Source: Rhodobacter capsulatus | GTDB lineage: Bacteria; Pseudomonadota; Alphaproteobacteria; Rhodobacterales; Rhodobacteraceae | DNA: 37,010 nt | Assembly: GCF_005144475.1 (NCBI RefSeq) | Contig: NZ_SWJZ01000042.1 | Coordinates: 1 to 37,010, forward strand | Direction of reading: 5' to 3' | In this document: piece after piece, positions 16,320 to 24,694 of the stretch | Layout of the letters: each line of letters opens with the position of its first letter | How positions within the stretch are numbered: position 1 is the stretch's first letter | Position numbers and translations under genes: made by a program | Notes under the pieces: model-generated | What the model saw: the letters and a program-made list of their open reading frames with translations, nothing else | Database searches by the model: none | Told to the model about the DNA's origin: nothing

Positions 16320-18065
16320 TTAGCGCATCTCTTCGGCCGGGGTGACGCCAAGAATACCAAGACCCGCCGAAATCACAACGGCAGAGGCCCGGGCAAGGGC
16401 GATTTTCGCCGACGAGGCGGCCAGATCTCCGTCCTGCAGGAAGCGCAGGGACGGCTCGTCATTGCCGCGATTCCACAGCGCATGCAGCTCGGAAGCGATC
16501 TCATACAGGAAGAAGGCGACCCGATGCGGCTCGTTCGCGCGGGCGGCGATTTCCACCAGCCGCGGCCATTCGGCGATCTTTTTCGCCAGCGCGCGTTCGG
16601 CCTCGTGGCTGTTGCGGTCCAGATCGGCCCCGGCCAGCGTGGCATCGGAAACGTCGATGCCCATGTCGCGCGCCTTGCGCAGCACGGAGGCGACCCGGGC
16701 ATGGGCATATTGCACGTAAAAGACCGGGTTGTCCTTGGACTGCTCCAGCACCTTGTCGAAGTCGAAATCCAAGGGCGCATCGTTCTTGCGGGTCAGCATG
16801 TGAAAGCGCGTGACCCCCGCCCCCGCCTGCTCGACCACGTCGCGCAGGGTGACAAAGGTGCCCGCGCGCTTGCTCATCTTGAAGGGCTCGCCGTTCTTGA
16901 ACAGCTTCACCAGCTGGATCAGCTTGATGTCCAAAGGCACCCGGTTTTCCGACAGCGCCGCCACCGCCGCCTTCATCCGCTTGACATACCCGCCATGATC
17001 GGCGCCGAAGACGTCGATCAGCTGATCGAAGCCGCGCTCGATCTTCGTCCAGTGATAGGCGATGTCGGGGGCGAAATAGGTCCAGCTGCCGTCCGATTTC
17101 TTCACCGGCCGGTCGACGTCATCGCCATAATCGGTCGAGCGGAACAGCGTCTGTTCGCGTTCTTCCCAATCCTCGGGCAGCTTGCCCTTCGGCGGTTCCA
17201 GCGTGCCTTCGTAGATCAGGCCCAGATCCTGCAGCCGCTGCAGCGCCGCCTCGATCCGGCCGGTGCCGTAAAGCGACTTTTCGGAGTAGAAGACATCCAT
17301 CTTCACGCCCAGAAGCGCCAGATCCTCGCGGATCATCGCCATCATCGCCTCGGTCGCGAAAACCCGCACCTCGGCCAGCCAGTCGCTTTCCGGCTTGTCG
17401 ATCAGGCTGGCACCGTATTTTTCTTTCAGCGCCTCGCCCACGGGGATCAGGTAATCGCCCGGGTAAAGCCCCTCGCGGATCTCGGGCTCAAGCCCGTTCG
17501 CCTCGCGGTAGCGCTCATAGGCAGACCGCGCCAGCACATCGACCTGCGCGCCGCCGTCGTTGATATAGTATTCGCGCGTCACATCGTAGCCCGCGAAATC
17601 AAGCAGGCTGGCCAGCGCATCGCCGAACACCGCGCCGCGGGTATGGCCCACATGCATCGGCCCGGTCGGGTTCGCGGACACATATTCGACGTTGACCCGC
17701 AGCCCCTTGCCCAGATCGGAACGCCCGAAATCCGCCCCCGATGTCAGCGCCGCGCGCACCACATCGGCCCAAAGCCCGGGCGCCAGCCGCAGGTTGATGA
17801 AGCCCGGCCCGGCGACCTCGGCCGAGGCGATGCGGGCATCGGCGGCGAGCTTCGCCACCAGCCCCTCGGCCAGCGCGCGCGGGTTGGTTCCGGCGGGTTT
17901 CGCCAGCACCATCGCGGCATTCGTCGCCATGTCGCCATGGGCGGCATCGCGCGGCGGCTCGACCGCCACGGCCTGGGTGTCAAGGCCCGCGGGCAGCGCG
18001 CCTTCGGCCACCATCGCATCCAGCGCGGCAAGCACGACCGCGCGCACATCAGCAAAGAGGTTCAT
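16320..18065 (-). CDS. argS: Arginyl-tRNA synthetase
   Basis: A 581-residue class I synthetase that charges tRNA-Arg. The N-terminal additional domain ends near residue 115. [14 protein letters not shown] (131-144) holds the HIGH motif as HVGH, and FKMSKRAG (395-402) is the KMSKS counterpart with Arg in the last position. The ArgRS-specific YYINDGGAQ (166-174) and the C-terminal anticodon domain (YVQYAHARV onward) are present. Length is typical. It is the first gene of the leftward run toward scpB. I see no dgt gene upstream, although dgt often precedes argS in relatives as I recall. Confidence 0.97.
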   Translation of the reverse strand: MNLFADVRAVVLAALDAMVAEGALPAGLDTQAVAVEPPRDAAHGDMATNAAMVLAKPAGTNPRALAEGLVAKLAADARIASAEVAGPGFINLRLAPGLWADVVRAALTSGADFGRSDLGKGLRVNVEYVSANPTGPMHVGHTRGAVFGDALASLLDFAGYDVTREYYINDGGAQVDVLARSAYERYREANGLEPEIREGLYPGDYLIPVGEALKEKYGASLIDKPESDWLAEVRVFATEAMMAMIREDLALLGVKMDVFYSEKSLYGTGRIEAALQRLQDLGLIYEGTLEPPKGKLPEDWEEREQTLFRSTDYGDDVDRPVKKSDGSWTYFAPDIAYHWTKIERGFDQLIDVFGADHGGYVKRMKAAVAALSENRVPLDIKLIQLVKLFKNGEPFKMSKRAGTFVTLRDVVEQAGAGVTRFHMLTRKNDAPLDFDFDKVLEQSKDNPVFYVQYAHARVASVLRKARDMGIDVSDATLAGADLDRNSHEAERALAKKIAEWPRLVEIAARANEPHRVAFFLYEIASELHALWNRGNDEPSLRFLQDGDLAASSAKIALARASAVVISAGLGILGVTPAEEMR

Positions 18066-18318
18066 GATCTGATCGCTTCCTTCGTTGCCTCACCCCTGCC
18101 AGAGCGGCGCCGTGCCGTCAACTCTGCGCCGCCGCGCGCGCCGCTTCGGCCAGTCCCGCCCCCCCCTGAGAAAGCGCGTCGCACCCCGTTCAGATTGACG
18201 GATCGCCATTTTTCCGCTAACGCGACCTCACCCGCAATCCGGCGGGCAGACGGGACGCCCGGTTTCAACGCGTCCCCCCACCCCGCGCGCGGGGCTTCCC
18301 ACGCGCCACAGGACGCCC

Positions 18319-19965
18319 ATGACGAAGTTTACCGATCTCAATCTTGACCCTGCCGTGCTGCGTGCGATCGCGGATTCGGGCTATGAAACGCCGACGCCGA
18401 TCCAGGCGGGCGCCATTCCCCCCGCGCTCGAAGGCCGGGATGTCCTGGGCATCGCCCAGACCGGCACCGGCAAGACCGCTTCCTTCACCCTGCCGATGGT
18501 CACCATGCTGTCCTCGGGCCGGGCGCGGGCGCGGATGCCGCGCAGCCTTGTGCTGTGCCCGACGCGGGAACTGGCCGCGCAGGTGGCCGAGAATTTCGAC
18601 ACCTATGCGAAATACACCAAGCTGACCAAGGCGCTGCTGATCGGCGGCGTCAGCTTCGGCGAACAGGACAAGCTGATCGACCGCGGCGTCGATGTGCTGA
18701 TCGCGACGCCGGGCCGCCTGCTCGACCATTTCGAGCGCGGCAAGCTTCTGCTCACCGGCGTGCAGATCATGGTGGTCGATGAAGCCGACCGGATGCTCGA
18801 CATGGGCTTCATTCCGGATATCGAGCGCATCTTCCAGCTGACCCCCTTCACCCGGCAGACGCTGTTCTTCAGTGCCACGATGGCGCCGGAGATCGAGCGC
18901 ATCACCAACACCTTCCTGCATGCGCCCGCCCGCATCGAGGTGGCGCGTCAGGCGACGGCCTCGGAAACGATCACGCAAAAGCTGATCCAGATCACGCCGC
19001 CGCGCCGCGACCAGTCGGCCAAGGCGAAACGGGAACTGCTGCGCGCGATCATCAAGTCCGAGGGCGAGGCCTGCACCAACGCCATCATCTTCTGCAACCG
19101 CAAGACGGATGTGGACATCGTGGCGAAGTCGCTGAAAACGCACGGGTTCAACGCCGCGCCGATCCATGGCGATCTGGACCAGAGCCTGCGCACGAAGACG
19201 CTGGACGCCTTCCGCGACGGCTCGCTGCAACTGCTGATCGCCTCGGATGTGGCGGCGCGGGGCCTTGATATTCCGGCCGTCAGCCACGTTTTCAACTACG
19301 ATCTGCCCAGCCACGCCGAGGATTACGTCCACCGCATCGGCCGCACCGGCCGCGCCGGGCGTCTGGGCGCCGCCTTCTCGATCGCGACGCCCGCCGATGA
19401 CAAATACCTGACCGCGATCGAAGCGCTGGTGAAGATGGCGATCCCGCGCGCCGATCCGCCCGAGGGCTTTTCGCTGTCGGATGCGGCGCATCGCGAGCCG
19501 CGCAAATACGAAGACGACAAGGGGCCGAAATCGCGCACGTCGCGCACGCGCTCGGGTCGCGGTCGGGATGAGAAACGTCCGCCGCGCGAAGACCGCGCGC
19601 CGGTGATCGTCGCCGTCGAGGAAAACGACTCGCATATCGTTGACGTGCCCGAGGCGAAACGGTCCGAGGGGCGGCGCTCCGAGCCGCGCCGCAACGACGG
19701 CCCGCGGTCAGAAAGCCATCGCCCCGATCCGATCCGCCCCGATGGTCCCCGTGACGAACGCCGTGACGAACGCCGGTCGGAACCCTATCGCGACAGCCGT
19801 CGTGGCCGCGATGGCGGGCCTGCCGTCGTCGGCATGGGCGATCACGTGCCGGATTTCCTGCTGCGCTCGTTCCGCACCACGAAGCCGGTGATCGAGGACA
19901 AGGACAGCGACGAGGCCCCCGAGGCCGAAGGGAACACCGTGGTCTCGGAACCCTCGGAAAGCTGA
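18319..19965 (+). CDS. DEAD-box RNA helicase, RhlE-like
   Basis: A 548-residue ATP-dependent RNA helicase. The motifs in order are the Q motif (TPTPIQAGAIP, 25-34), AQTGTGKT (46-53), PTRELA (81-86), TPGR (130-133), VDEADRMLDMG (153-163), SAT (185-187), IFCNRK (257-262), ARGLDIP and HRIGRTGRAG (338-347). The tail from about 380 to 548 is disordered and rich in Arg, Glu, Asp and Pro, with RRSEPRRND and the tandem RDERRDERRSEP, typical of RhlE/CsdA relatives that bind structured RNA. Helicases of this type act in ribosome assembly, RNA decay or cold adaptation. The start follows AGGACGCCC. A bidirectional terminator follows. Confidence 0.93.
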   Translation: MTKFTDLNLDPAVLRAIADSGYETPTPIQAGAIPPALEGRDVLGIAQTGTGKTASFTLPMVTMLSSGRARARMPRSLVLCPTRELAAQVAENFDTYAKYTKLTKALLIGGVSFGEQDKLIDRGVDVLIATPGRLLDHFERGKLLLTGVQIMVVDEADRMLDMGFIPDIERIFQLTPFTRQTLFFSATMAPEIERITNTFLHAPARIEVARQATASETITQKLIQITPPRRDQSAKAKRELLRAIIKSEGEACTNAIIFCNRKTDVDIVAKSLKTHGFNAAPIHGDLDQSLRTKTLDAFRDGSLQLLIASDVAARGLDIPAVSHVFNYDLPSHAEDYVHRIGRTGRAGRLGAAFSIATPADDKYLTAIEALVKMAIPRADPPEGFSLSDAAHREPRKYEDDKGPKSRTSRTRSGRGRDEKRPPREDRAPVIVAVEENDSHIVDVPEAKRSEGRRSEPRRNDGPRSESHRPDPIRPDGPRDERRDERRSEPYRDSRRGRDGGPAVVGMGDHVPDFLLRSFRTTKPVIEDKDSDEAPEAEGNTVVSEPSES

Positions 19966-19987
19966 GGTCTCGCCACGCCGAAAACGC

Positions 19988-20015
19988 AAAGCCCCGGTTT
20001 CCCGGGGCTTTTTCT
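19988..20015. terminator. Bidirectional terminator between helicase and dipeptidase genes
   Basis: AAAGCCCCGG pairs with CCGGGGCTTT around TTTC. On the plus strand TTTTCTTTT follows; leftward TTTGCGTTTT follows. It serves both convergent genes. Confidence 0.87.
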
Positions 20016-20021
20016 TTTGGC

Positions 20022-21080
20022 TCAGGCGCCGAAGGTGCGCTCCAGAACGCCGAGCCAGTTTTCATGCGCGATCTTGCGGATCAGCGGCTCCCCCCAGCCA
20101 TGATCGCGCATCGCGCCGATGAAGCCCGGCAGGCCCGCGACATCGCCCAGCACCTCGGGAATTTCCGCGCCGTCGAAATCCGAGCCCAGCCCCACGTGAT
20201 CCTCGCCCAGACGCTCGATCAGATGATCCAGATGGCGCAGCATCGGGTCCCAGCCGCAGCCGGGGTCCTTGCGGCCATCGGGCGTCAGGAAGCTGACGGC
20301 GTAGTTCAGCCCGACCATGCCGCGGCTTTCGCGGATGATGTTCAATTGCCGATCGGTCAGATTGCGCGACGACGGACACAGAGCATGGGCGTTCGAATGG
20401 GTGGCCACCAGCGGCGCATCCGAAAGCGCCGCGACATCGTCAAAGCCCTTCTCATTGAGATGGCTGAGGTCGATCATCACCTTGAGCTTGTTGCATTCGG
20501 CGACCAGCCGCTTGCCCGCCGCCGTCAACCCCGGCCCGGTGTCGGGGCTTGACGGGAAGGCAAAGGGCACGCCATGGCCAAAGATCGTCGGGCGCGACCA
20601 GACGGGCCCAAGCGAGCGCAGGCCGAGCGCATGGAAGGCATGCAGTGCATCCAGATCGGCGTCGATCGCCTCGGCGCCTTCCATATGCAGGATCCCGGCG
20701 ATGACGCCTTCGGCCATCGCGGCGCGGATCTCGCCCGCGGTGCGGCAGATGCGGAAGGCGCCCTCGGACACACGTTCCATCCACAGCATCAGCCCCGCCG
20801 CGCGCAGCGCCGGATCGGCCGCCTCGGCAGCATCCATCAGCGCGGGCAGCGGCAGGCGATAGGGCGGATTGGCCATCTGCGCCATCAGATCGGCGTCGTC
20901 ATGCGCGACCGGGGACGGCAGATAGATCGCGAAAAAGCCCCCCGCGAAGCCGCCCGCGCGCATCCGCGGCAGGTCCAACTGCCCCCGGCCCTCGCCGGTC
21001 AGCCAGATTTCGCGGCGCTTTTCAGGCGCTTCCAGAAGCCGCAACAACAGATCGTTGTGGCCGTCAAAGACCGGGATCAT
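20022..21080 (-). CDS. M19-family (renal-type) dipeptidase
   Basis: A 352-residue zinc dipeptidase of family M19, which cleaves dipeptides including D-containing and dehydro-dipeptides. Metal and active-site motifs are visible: DGHNDLLLRL with His8 and Asp10, HMEGAE, MIDLSHLNEKG, THSNAHAL and GLGSDFDGAEIP. The true start ATG 21080 overlaps the stop of the ABC ATPase gene by four bases (ATGA), so it is the last gene of the ABC operon. An upstream extension inside the ATPase gene is rejected. The pairing suggests that imported dipeptides are hydrolysed on arrival. No signal peptide is seen, consistent with a cytosolic enzyme. Confidence 0.9.
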   Translation of the reverse strand: MIPVFDGHNDLLLRLLEAPEKRREIWLTGEGRGQLDLPRMRAGGFAGGFFAIYLPSPVAHDDADLMAQMANPPYRLPLPALMDAAEAADPALRAAGLMLWMERVSEGAFRICRTAGEIRAAMAEGVIAGILHMEGAEAIDADLDALHAFHALGLRSLGPVWSRPTIFGHGVPFAFPSSPDTGPGLTAAGKRLVAECNKLKVMIDLSHLNEKGFDDVAALSDAPLVATHSNAHALCPSSRNLTDRQLNIIRESRGMVGLNYAVSFLTPDGRKDPGCGWDPMLRHLDHLIERLGEDHVGLGSDFDGAEIPEVLGDVAGLPGFIGAMRDHGWGEPLIRKIAHENWLGVLERTFGA

Positions 21081-21856
21081 CGGGTTTCCTTTCCGGCGGG
21101 GTCCAGCATCCGGTCCGCGGAGGCCGCGAACAGGCTTTGCGCATAAGCCGTCTTCATCCGGGCGTGGGCCAGATCGTCGCGCGCCAGTTCCTCGACCGCG
21201 CGGCCGTTCTGCATCACCAGCACGCGGTCGCACATGTGGTCGATCACGGCGAGATCGTGGCTGACCATCAGGAAGGTCAGCCCGCGTTCCGCCCGCAACC
21301 GGTTGAGCAGATTGAGCACCTCGGCCTGCACCGAGGCATCGAGCGCCGAGGTGGGCTCATCGAGCAGCAGGATTTCCGGTTCCAGCATCAGCGCGCGGGC
21401 GATGGCGACGCGCTGGCGCTGCCCGCCCGACAGCTGGTGCGGATAGCGAAAGCGGAACGAGGTCGGCAGGCCGACATCGGTCAGCGCCCGCACCACCCGC
21501 GCATCGGTGTCGCCGATGCCATGGATGGCGAGCGGTTCCGACAGCGTGTGGTCGATGGTGTGGCGCGGATGCAGGCTGGCGTAGGGGTCCTGAAACACCA
21601 TCTGCACGCGCGCGGAAAACGCCTTGCCGCGCGGCGATCTCAGCGGTTGCCCGCCGATGCGGATCGCACCGCCCGAAACCGGCGCCAGCCCGCAGATCGC
21701 CCGCAGGATGGTCGATTTGCCCGAACCGCTTTCGCCGACCAGCCCGAAGCTCGCCTGTGCAGGCACGCGCAGACTGACGCCTTCGACCGCGCGGACGGTG
21801 CGTCCATGCGCGCGGAACGTGACCGAGAGGTCCTCGATTTCGATCAGATCAGACAT
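21077..21856 (-). CDS. Peptide ABC transporter ATPase, DppF/OppF-type
   Basis: A 259-residue ABC ATPase. Walker A is GLVGESGSGKST (about 43-54), the Q-loop is QMVFQDPYASLHPR, the signature LSGGQRQRVAIARAL (about 142-156) and Walker B LLLDEPTSALDASV. It is at the short end for DppF (usually 300 or more), lacking most of the C-terminal oligopeptide-transporter extension. The start ATG overlaps the preceding ATPase gene by eight bases. It pairs with the second ATPase to drive the two permeases. Confidence 0.92.
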   Translation of the reverse strand: MSDLIEIEDLSVTFRAHGRTVRAVEGVSLRVPAQASFGLVGESGSGKSTILRAICGLAPVSGGAIRIGGQPLRSPRGKAFSARVQMVFQDPYASLHPRHTIDHTLSEPLAIHGIGDTDARVVRALTDVGLPTSFRFRYPHQLSGGQRQRVAIARALMLEPEILLLDEPTSALDASVQAEVLNLLNRLRAERGLTFLMVSHDLAVIDHMCDRVLVMQNGRAVEELARDDLAHARMKTAYAQSLFAASADRMLDPAGKETR

Positions 21857-22682
21857 GCGCCCACTCCCCCGTGCGATCAAGCCCCGGCAACGGCGCCCGC
21901 GGGCCGCCGATCCGCGGCAGGCAGTTCAGCAAGCCCTGCGTATAGGGGTGCTTTGCCGCCATCAGATCGTGGGCCGCCAGTTCCTCGACGATGCGGCCGC
22001 GATACATCACCAGCACCCGGTCGCAAAACCGCGCCACCAGCCGCAGATCGTGGCTGATGAAGATCAGCCCCATGCCGCGGCTTTTCACCAGATCATCGAG
22101 AATCGACAGAACCTCGGCCTGCACCGTCACATCCAAGGCCGAGGTCGGCTCATCGGCGATCAGCAGATCGGGTTCCGGGATCAGCATCATCGCGATCATC
22201 ACCCGCTGGCCCATGCCGCCCGAAAGCTCATGCGGCCAGGCCTCCATCACGCGTTCGGGGTCGCGGATCTGCACCGCTTCCAGTGCCGCGATCGCCTTTT
22301 TCCGCGCCTCGGCCCGGCTGATGCGGTCGCGCCGCAGCAAGCCCTCGGTCAGCTGCGCGCCGATCCGCATGACGGGGTTGAGCGAATATTTCGGGTCCTG
22401 CATCACCATGGCGAGACGCGGGCCGCGCAGGGCACGCATCTGTTTTTCATTGGCTTTCAGCAGGTCGATGCCGTCGAAGTCCATCCGGTCCGCCTCGATC
22501 CGCCCGGGCGGGCGAATGAGCCGCAGCACGGACCGCCCGGTGATGGTTTTCCCCGAACCGCTTTCGCCGACGATCCCCAGCCGTTCCCGGCCAAGGGAAA
22601 AACTGACCCCGCGCACGGCCTGCACCGGGCCGGTCTCGGTGGCAAAGGTGACGCGCAGGTTTTCGATCTGCAACAGGCTCAT
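21849..22682 (-). CDS. Peptide ABC transporter ATPase, DppD/OppD-type
   Basis: A 277-residue ABC ATPase. GIVGESGSGKT is Walker A, MVMQDPKYSLNP the Q-loop, LSGGMGQRVMIAMML the signature and LLIADEPTSALDVTV Walker B, ending with HPYTQGLLNCLPRI, the start of the oligo/dipeptide C-terminal module. That module is cut short compared with DppD (about 320-330), and its usual Cys-rich part is absent. The start overlaps the permease stop by four bases (ATGA). An in-frame extension further upstream is spurious. Confidence 0.92.
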   Translation of the reverse strand: MSLLQIENLRVTFATETGPVQAVRGVSFSLGRERLGIVGESGSGKTITGRSVLRLIRPPGRIEADRMDFDGIDLLKANEKQMRALRGPRLAMVMQDPKYSLNPVMRIGAQLTEGLLRRDRISRAEARKKAIAALEAVQIRDPERVMEAWPHELSGGMGQRVMIAMMLIPEPDLLIADEPTSALDVTVQAEVLSILDDLVKSRGMGLIFISHDLRLVARFCDRVLVMYRGRIVEELAAHDLMAAKHPYTQGLLNCLPRIGGPRAPLPGLDRTGEWAHV

Positions 22683-23584
22683 CGCGACGCACTCCGCGGG
22701 TCGAGGACATCGCGCAGACCGTCCCCCAGAAGGTTGAAGCCGAGCGAGACGGCAAAGATCGCCAGGCCGGGCATGGTGGCGACCCACCATTGTTCAAACA
22801 GGAACTTGCGGCCGGAGGAAATCATCAGCCCCCATTCCGGAAGCGGTGGCTGCACGCCAAGGCCCAGGAACCCAAGACCGGCCGCGATCAGGATCACCCC
22901 GGCCATGTCGAGCGTGACGCGGATGATCACCGAAGGCAGGCACATCGGCACGACATGGCCCCAGATGATCCGCCCCGCCCCCGCGCCCTGCAGCCGCACG
23001 GCGGCGATGTAATCGGAATTGCGCACGGTCAGGGTCTCGGCCCGCGCGACGCGGGCATAGGGAGGCCAGGCGGTCAGGGCGATCGCCAGAACCGCGTTCT
23101 GCACCCCCGGCCCCAGCACGGCGACCAGCGCCAGCGCCAGGATAAGTCGCGGGAAAGCCAGGAAGATATCGGTGATCCGCATCAGCACGGTATCGACCCA
23201 GCCGCCGAAATAGCCCGCGACGGTGCCGATCAACAGCCCGATCAGCGGCGCGGTGACGGCGACAAGGGCGACGATGACCAGCGTGATGCGGGCGCCATGG
23301 ACGATCCGGCTCCAGATGTCGCGGCCGAAATCATCGGTGCCGAGCCAATGCCCGGGCGTGCCGGGGGGCATAAGCCGCTCGGCCAGGTTCTGCGCAAAGG
23401 GGTCTTGCGGCGCGAAGACCGGCGCCGCGGCGGCCAGAAGGCACAGCCCCGCGATGATGAAAAGACCCAGCATCGCCAGCGGGTTGCGGCGCAGGCGCAG
23501 CCAGGCAAGCCAGGCCTGGCCCAACCGGGCCTGACGGCGCGAGGACGGGTTCGGGTCGGTCAGCCAAAGGGTAAGCGCGGTCAT
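22679..23584 (-). CDS. Peptide ABC transporter permease, DppC-type
   Basis: A 301-residue inner-membrane permease with six hydrophobic segments, the first near residues 33-57. HWLGTDDFGRDIWSR is the family's N-terminal signature, and the EAA-type loop contacting the ATPase is SDYIAAVRLQGAGAGRIIWG. The start ATG shares one base with the preceding permease stop (TGATG), so translation is coupled. Confidence 0.92.
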   Translation of the reverse strand: MTALTLWLTDPNPSSRRQARLGQAWLAWLRLRRNPLAMLGLFIIAGLCLLAAAAPVFAPQDPFAQNLAERLMPPGTPGHWLGTDDFGRDIWSRIVHGARITLVIVALVAVTAPLIGLLIGTVAGYFGGWVDTVLMRITDIFLAFPRLILALALVAVLGPGVQNAVLAIALTAWPPYARVARAETLTVRNSDYIAAVRLQGAGAGRIIWGHVVPMCLPSVIIRVTLDMAGVILIAAGLGFLGLGVQPPLPEWGLMISSGRKFLFEQWWVATMPGLAIFAVSLGFNLLGDGLRDVLDPRSASR

Positions 23585-24648
23585 CAGCGGGCCCTCGGAT
23601 CGACAAGACGGTAGAGGATGTCGGAAGCCATGTTCAACGTGACGAAGACAACGCCCACGACGACGGTGCCGCCCAGAACGGCGGGCATGTCGGCAGCGAA
23701 AAGCGCGTCGGTGATGTAAAGGCCAAGGCCCGGCCAGGCGAAGATCGTCTCGGTCAGGACCGAGCCTTCCAGCAGATAGGCATAAGACAGCGCGATGACG
23801 GTGATCAGCGGCACCGAGACATTGCGCATCGCATGCACCCAGATCACCCGCCATTCCGGCATGCCCTTGACGCGGGCGGTGGTGACATATTCCTGGCTCA
23901 GTTCCGTCATCATGAAGCTGCGCGTCATGCGGCTGATGTAAGCCATGGAGACATATCCCAGAATTCCCGCAGGCAGGACGATGTGGGAAATCGCATTGGC
24001 AAAGATGTCCCAGGCGCCGTTCAGCGCGGAATCGATCAGGATGGCGCCGGTGTAGCGGGTCATGCTGAATTCCAGCATCATCTCGTAGGTGGCATCCAGC
24101 CGCCCGGGGCCGCCGACCCAGCCCAACTGGCCGTAAAACACCAGAAGGCCGATCAGGCCCAGCCAGAAGACCGGCATCGAATAGCCGACAAGGCCGACAA
24201 GCCGCACGATCTGATCCGCAAGCGTTCCGGGCCGGGTCGCGGCCAGCACGCCCGCGGGCACGCCCAGGGCGACGCCGATCAGCGTGCCGAGCGTCGCCAG
24301 TTCCAGCGTCGCGGGGAAGACGCGGGCGACATCCTCGATCACCGGGGTGCGGGTGCGGATCGACTGGCCCAGATCGCCCTGCACGGCGTCGCGGACATAG
24401 ATCCAGAATTGCTGCCAGAGCGGTTGATCCAGGCCCAGCGCCTCGCGGACGGCCTGATACTGCGCCTCGGTGGCGCGTTCGCCGACGATCGAGAGCACCG
24501 GATCGATCGGCACGACGCGGCCGATGACGAAGGTGACCAGCAAAAGGCCCAGAAGCGTGATGGCAAGGGTGAGAAGACCTCCGGCCGCATGGCGCGCAAG
24601 CGCGGGCAGACGGGAGGACGGGGCGGGGGAAGGTTCGGTCGTGGTCAT
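23584..24648 (-). CDS. Peptide ABC transporter permease, DppB-type
   Basis: A 354-residue permease. After an unusual Pro/Ser-rich cytosolic N-terminus of about 20 residues, the first membrane helix begins near 22 (GGLLTLAITLLGLLLVTFVI). The early ALGLDQPLWQQFWIYV and the EAA loop EYVTTARVKGMPEWRVIW are typical of DppB/OppB. It follows the binding-protein gene after 46 bases that contain a strong hairpin. Confidence 0.92.
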   Translation of the reverse strand: MTTTEPSPAPSSRLPALARHAAGGLLTLAITLLGLLLVTFVIGRVVPIDPVLSIVGERATEAQYQAVREALGLDQPLWQQFWIYVRDAVQGDLGQSIRTRTPVIEDVARVFPATLELATLGTLIGVALGVPAGVLAATRPGTLADQIVRLVGLVGYSMPVFWLGLIGLLVFYGQLGWVGGPGRLDATYEMMLEFSMTRYTGAILIDSALNGAWDIFANAISHIVLPAGILGYVSMAYISRMTRSFMMTELSQEYVTTARVKGMPEWRVIWVHAMRNVSVPLITVIALSYAYLLEGSVLTETIFAWPGLGLYITDALFAADMPAVLGGTVVVGVVFVTLNMASDILYRLVDPRAR

Positions 24649-24658
24649 GGGGGCAAGC

Positions 24659-24688
24659 CCCGCCGCCCGGATCGGCCCGGGCGGCGGG
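24659..24688 (-). promoter_or_regulatory. Intercistronic hairpin after the binding-protein gene
   Basis: A perfect 12-base stem, CCCGCCGCCCGG (24659-24670) with CCGGGCGGCGGG (24677-24688), sits between the binding-protein and first permease genes. No T-run follows leftward. Such hairpins commonly protect the upstream mRNA and let the binding protein be made in excess; that role is inferred. Confidence 0.6.
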
Positions 24689-24694
24689 ATCGTC

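Noticed and set aside
13422-18065. argS-nagZ-scpAB run as a novel system
   Set aside because: A conserved housekeeping neighbourhood in this family; only the small basic ORF at its end is unexplained.
19740-19800. Tandem GACGAACGCCGT-type repeat in the helicase tail as a mobile or regulatory repeat
   Set aside because: It is in frame and encodes the RDERRDERR tail typical of such helicases.
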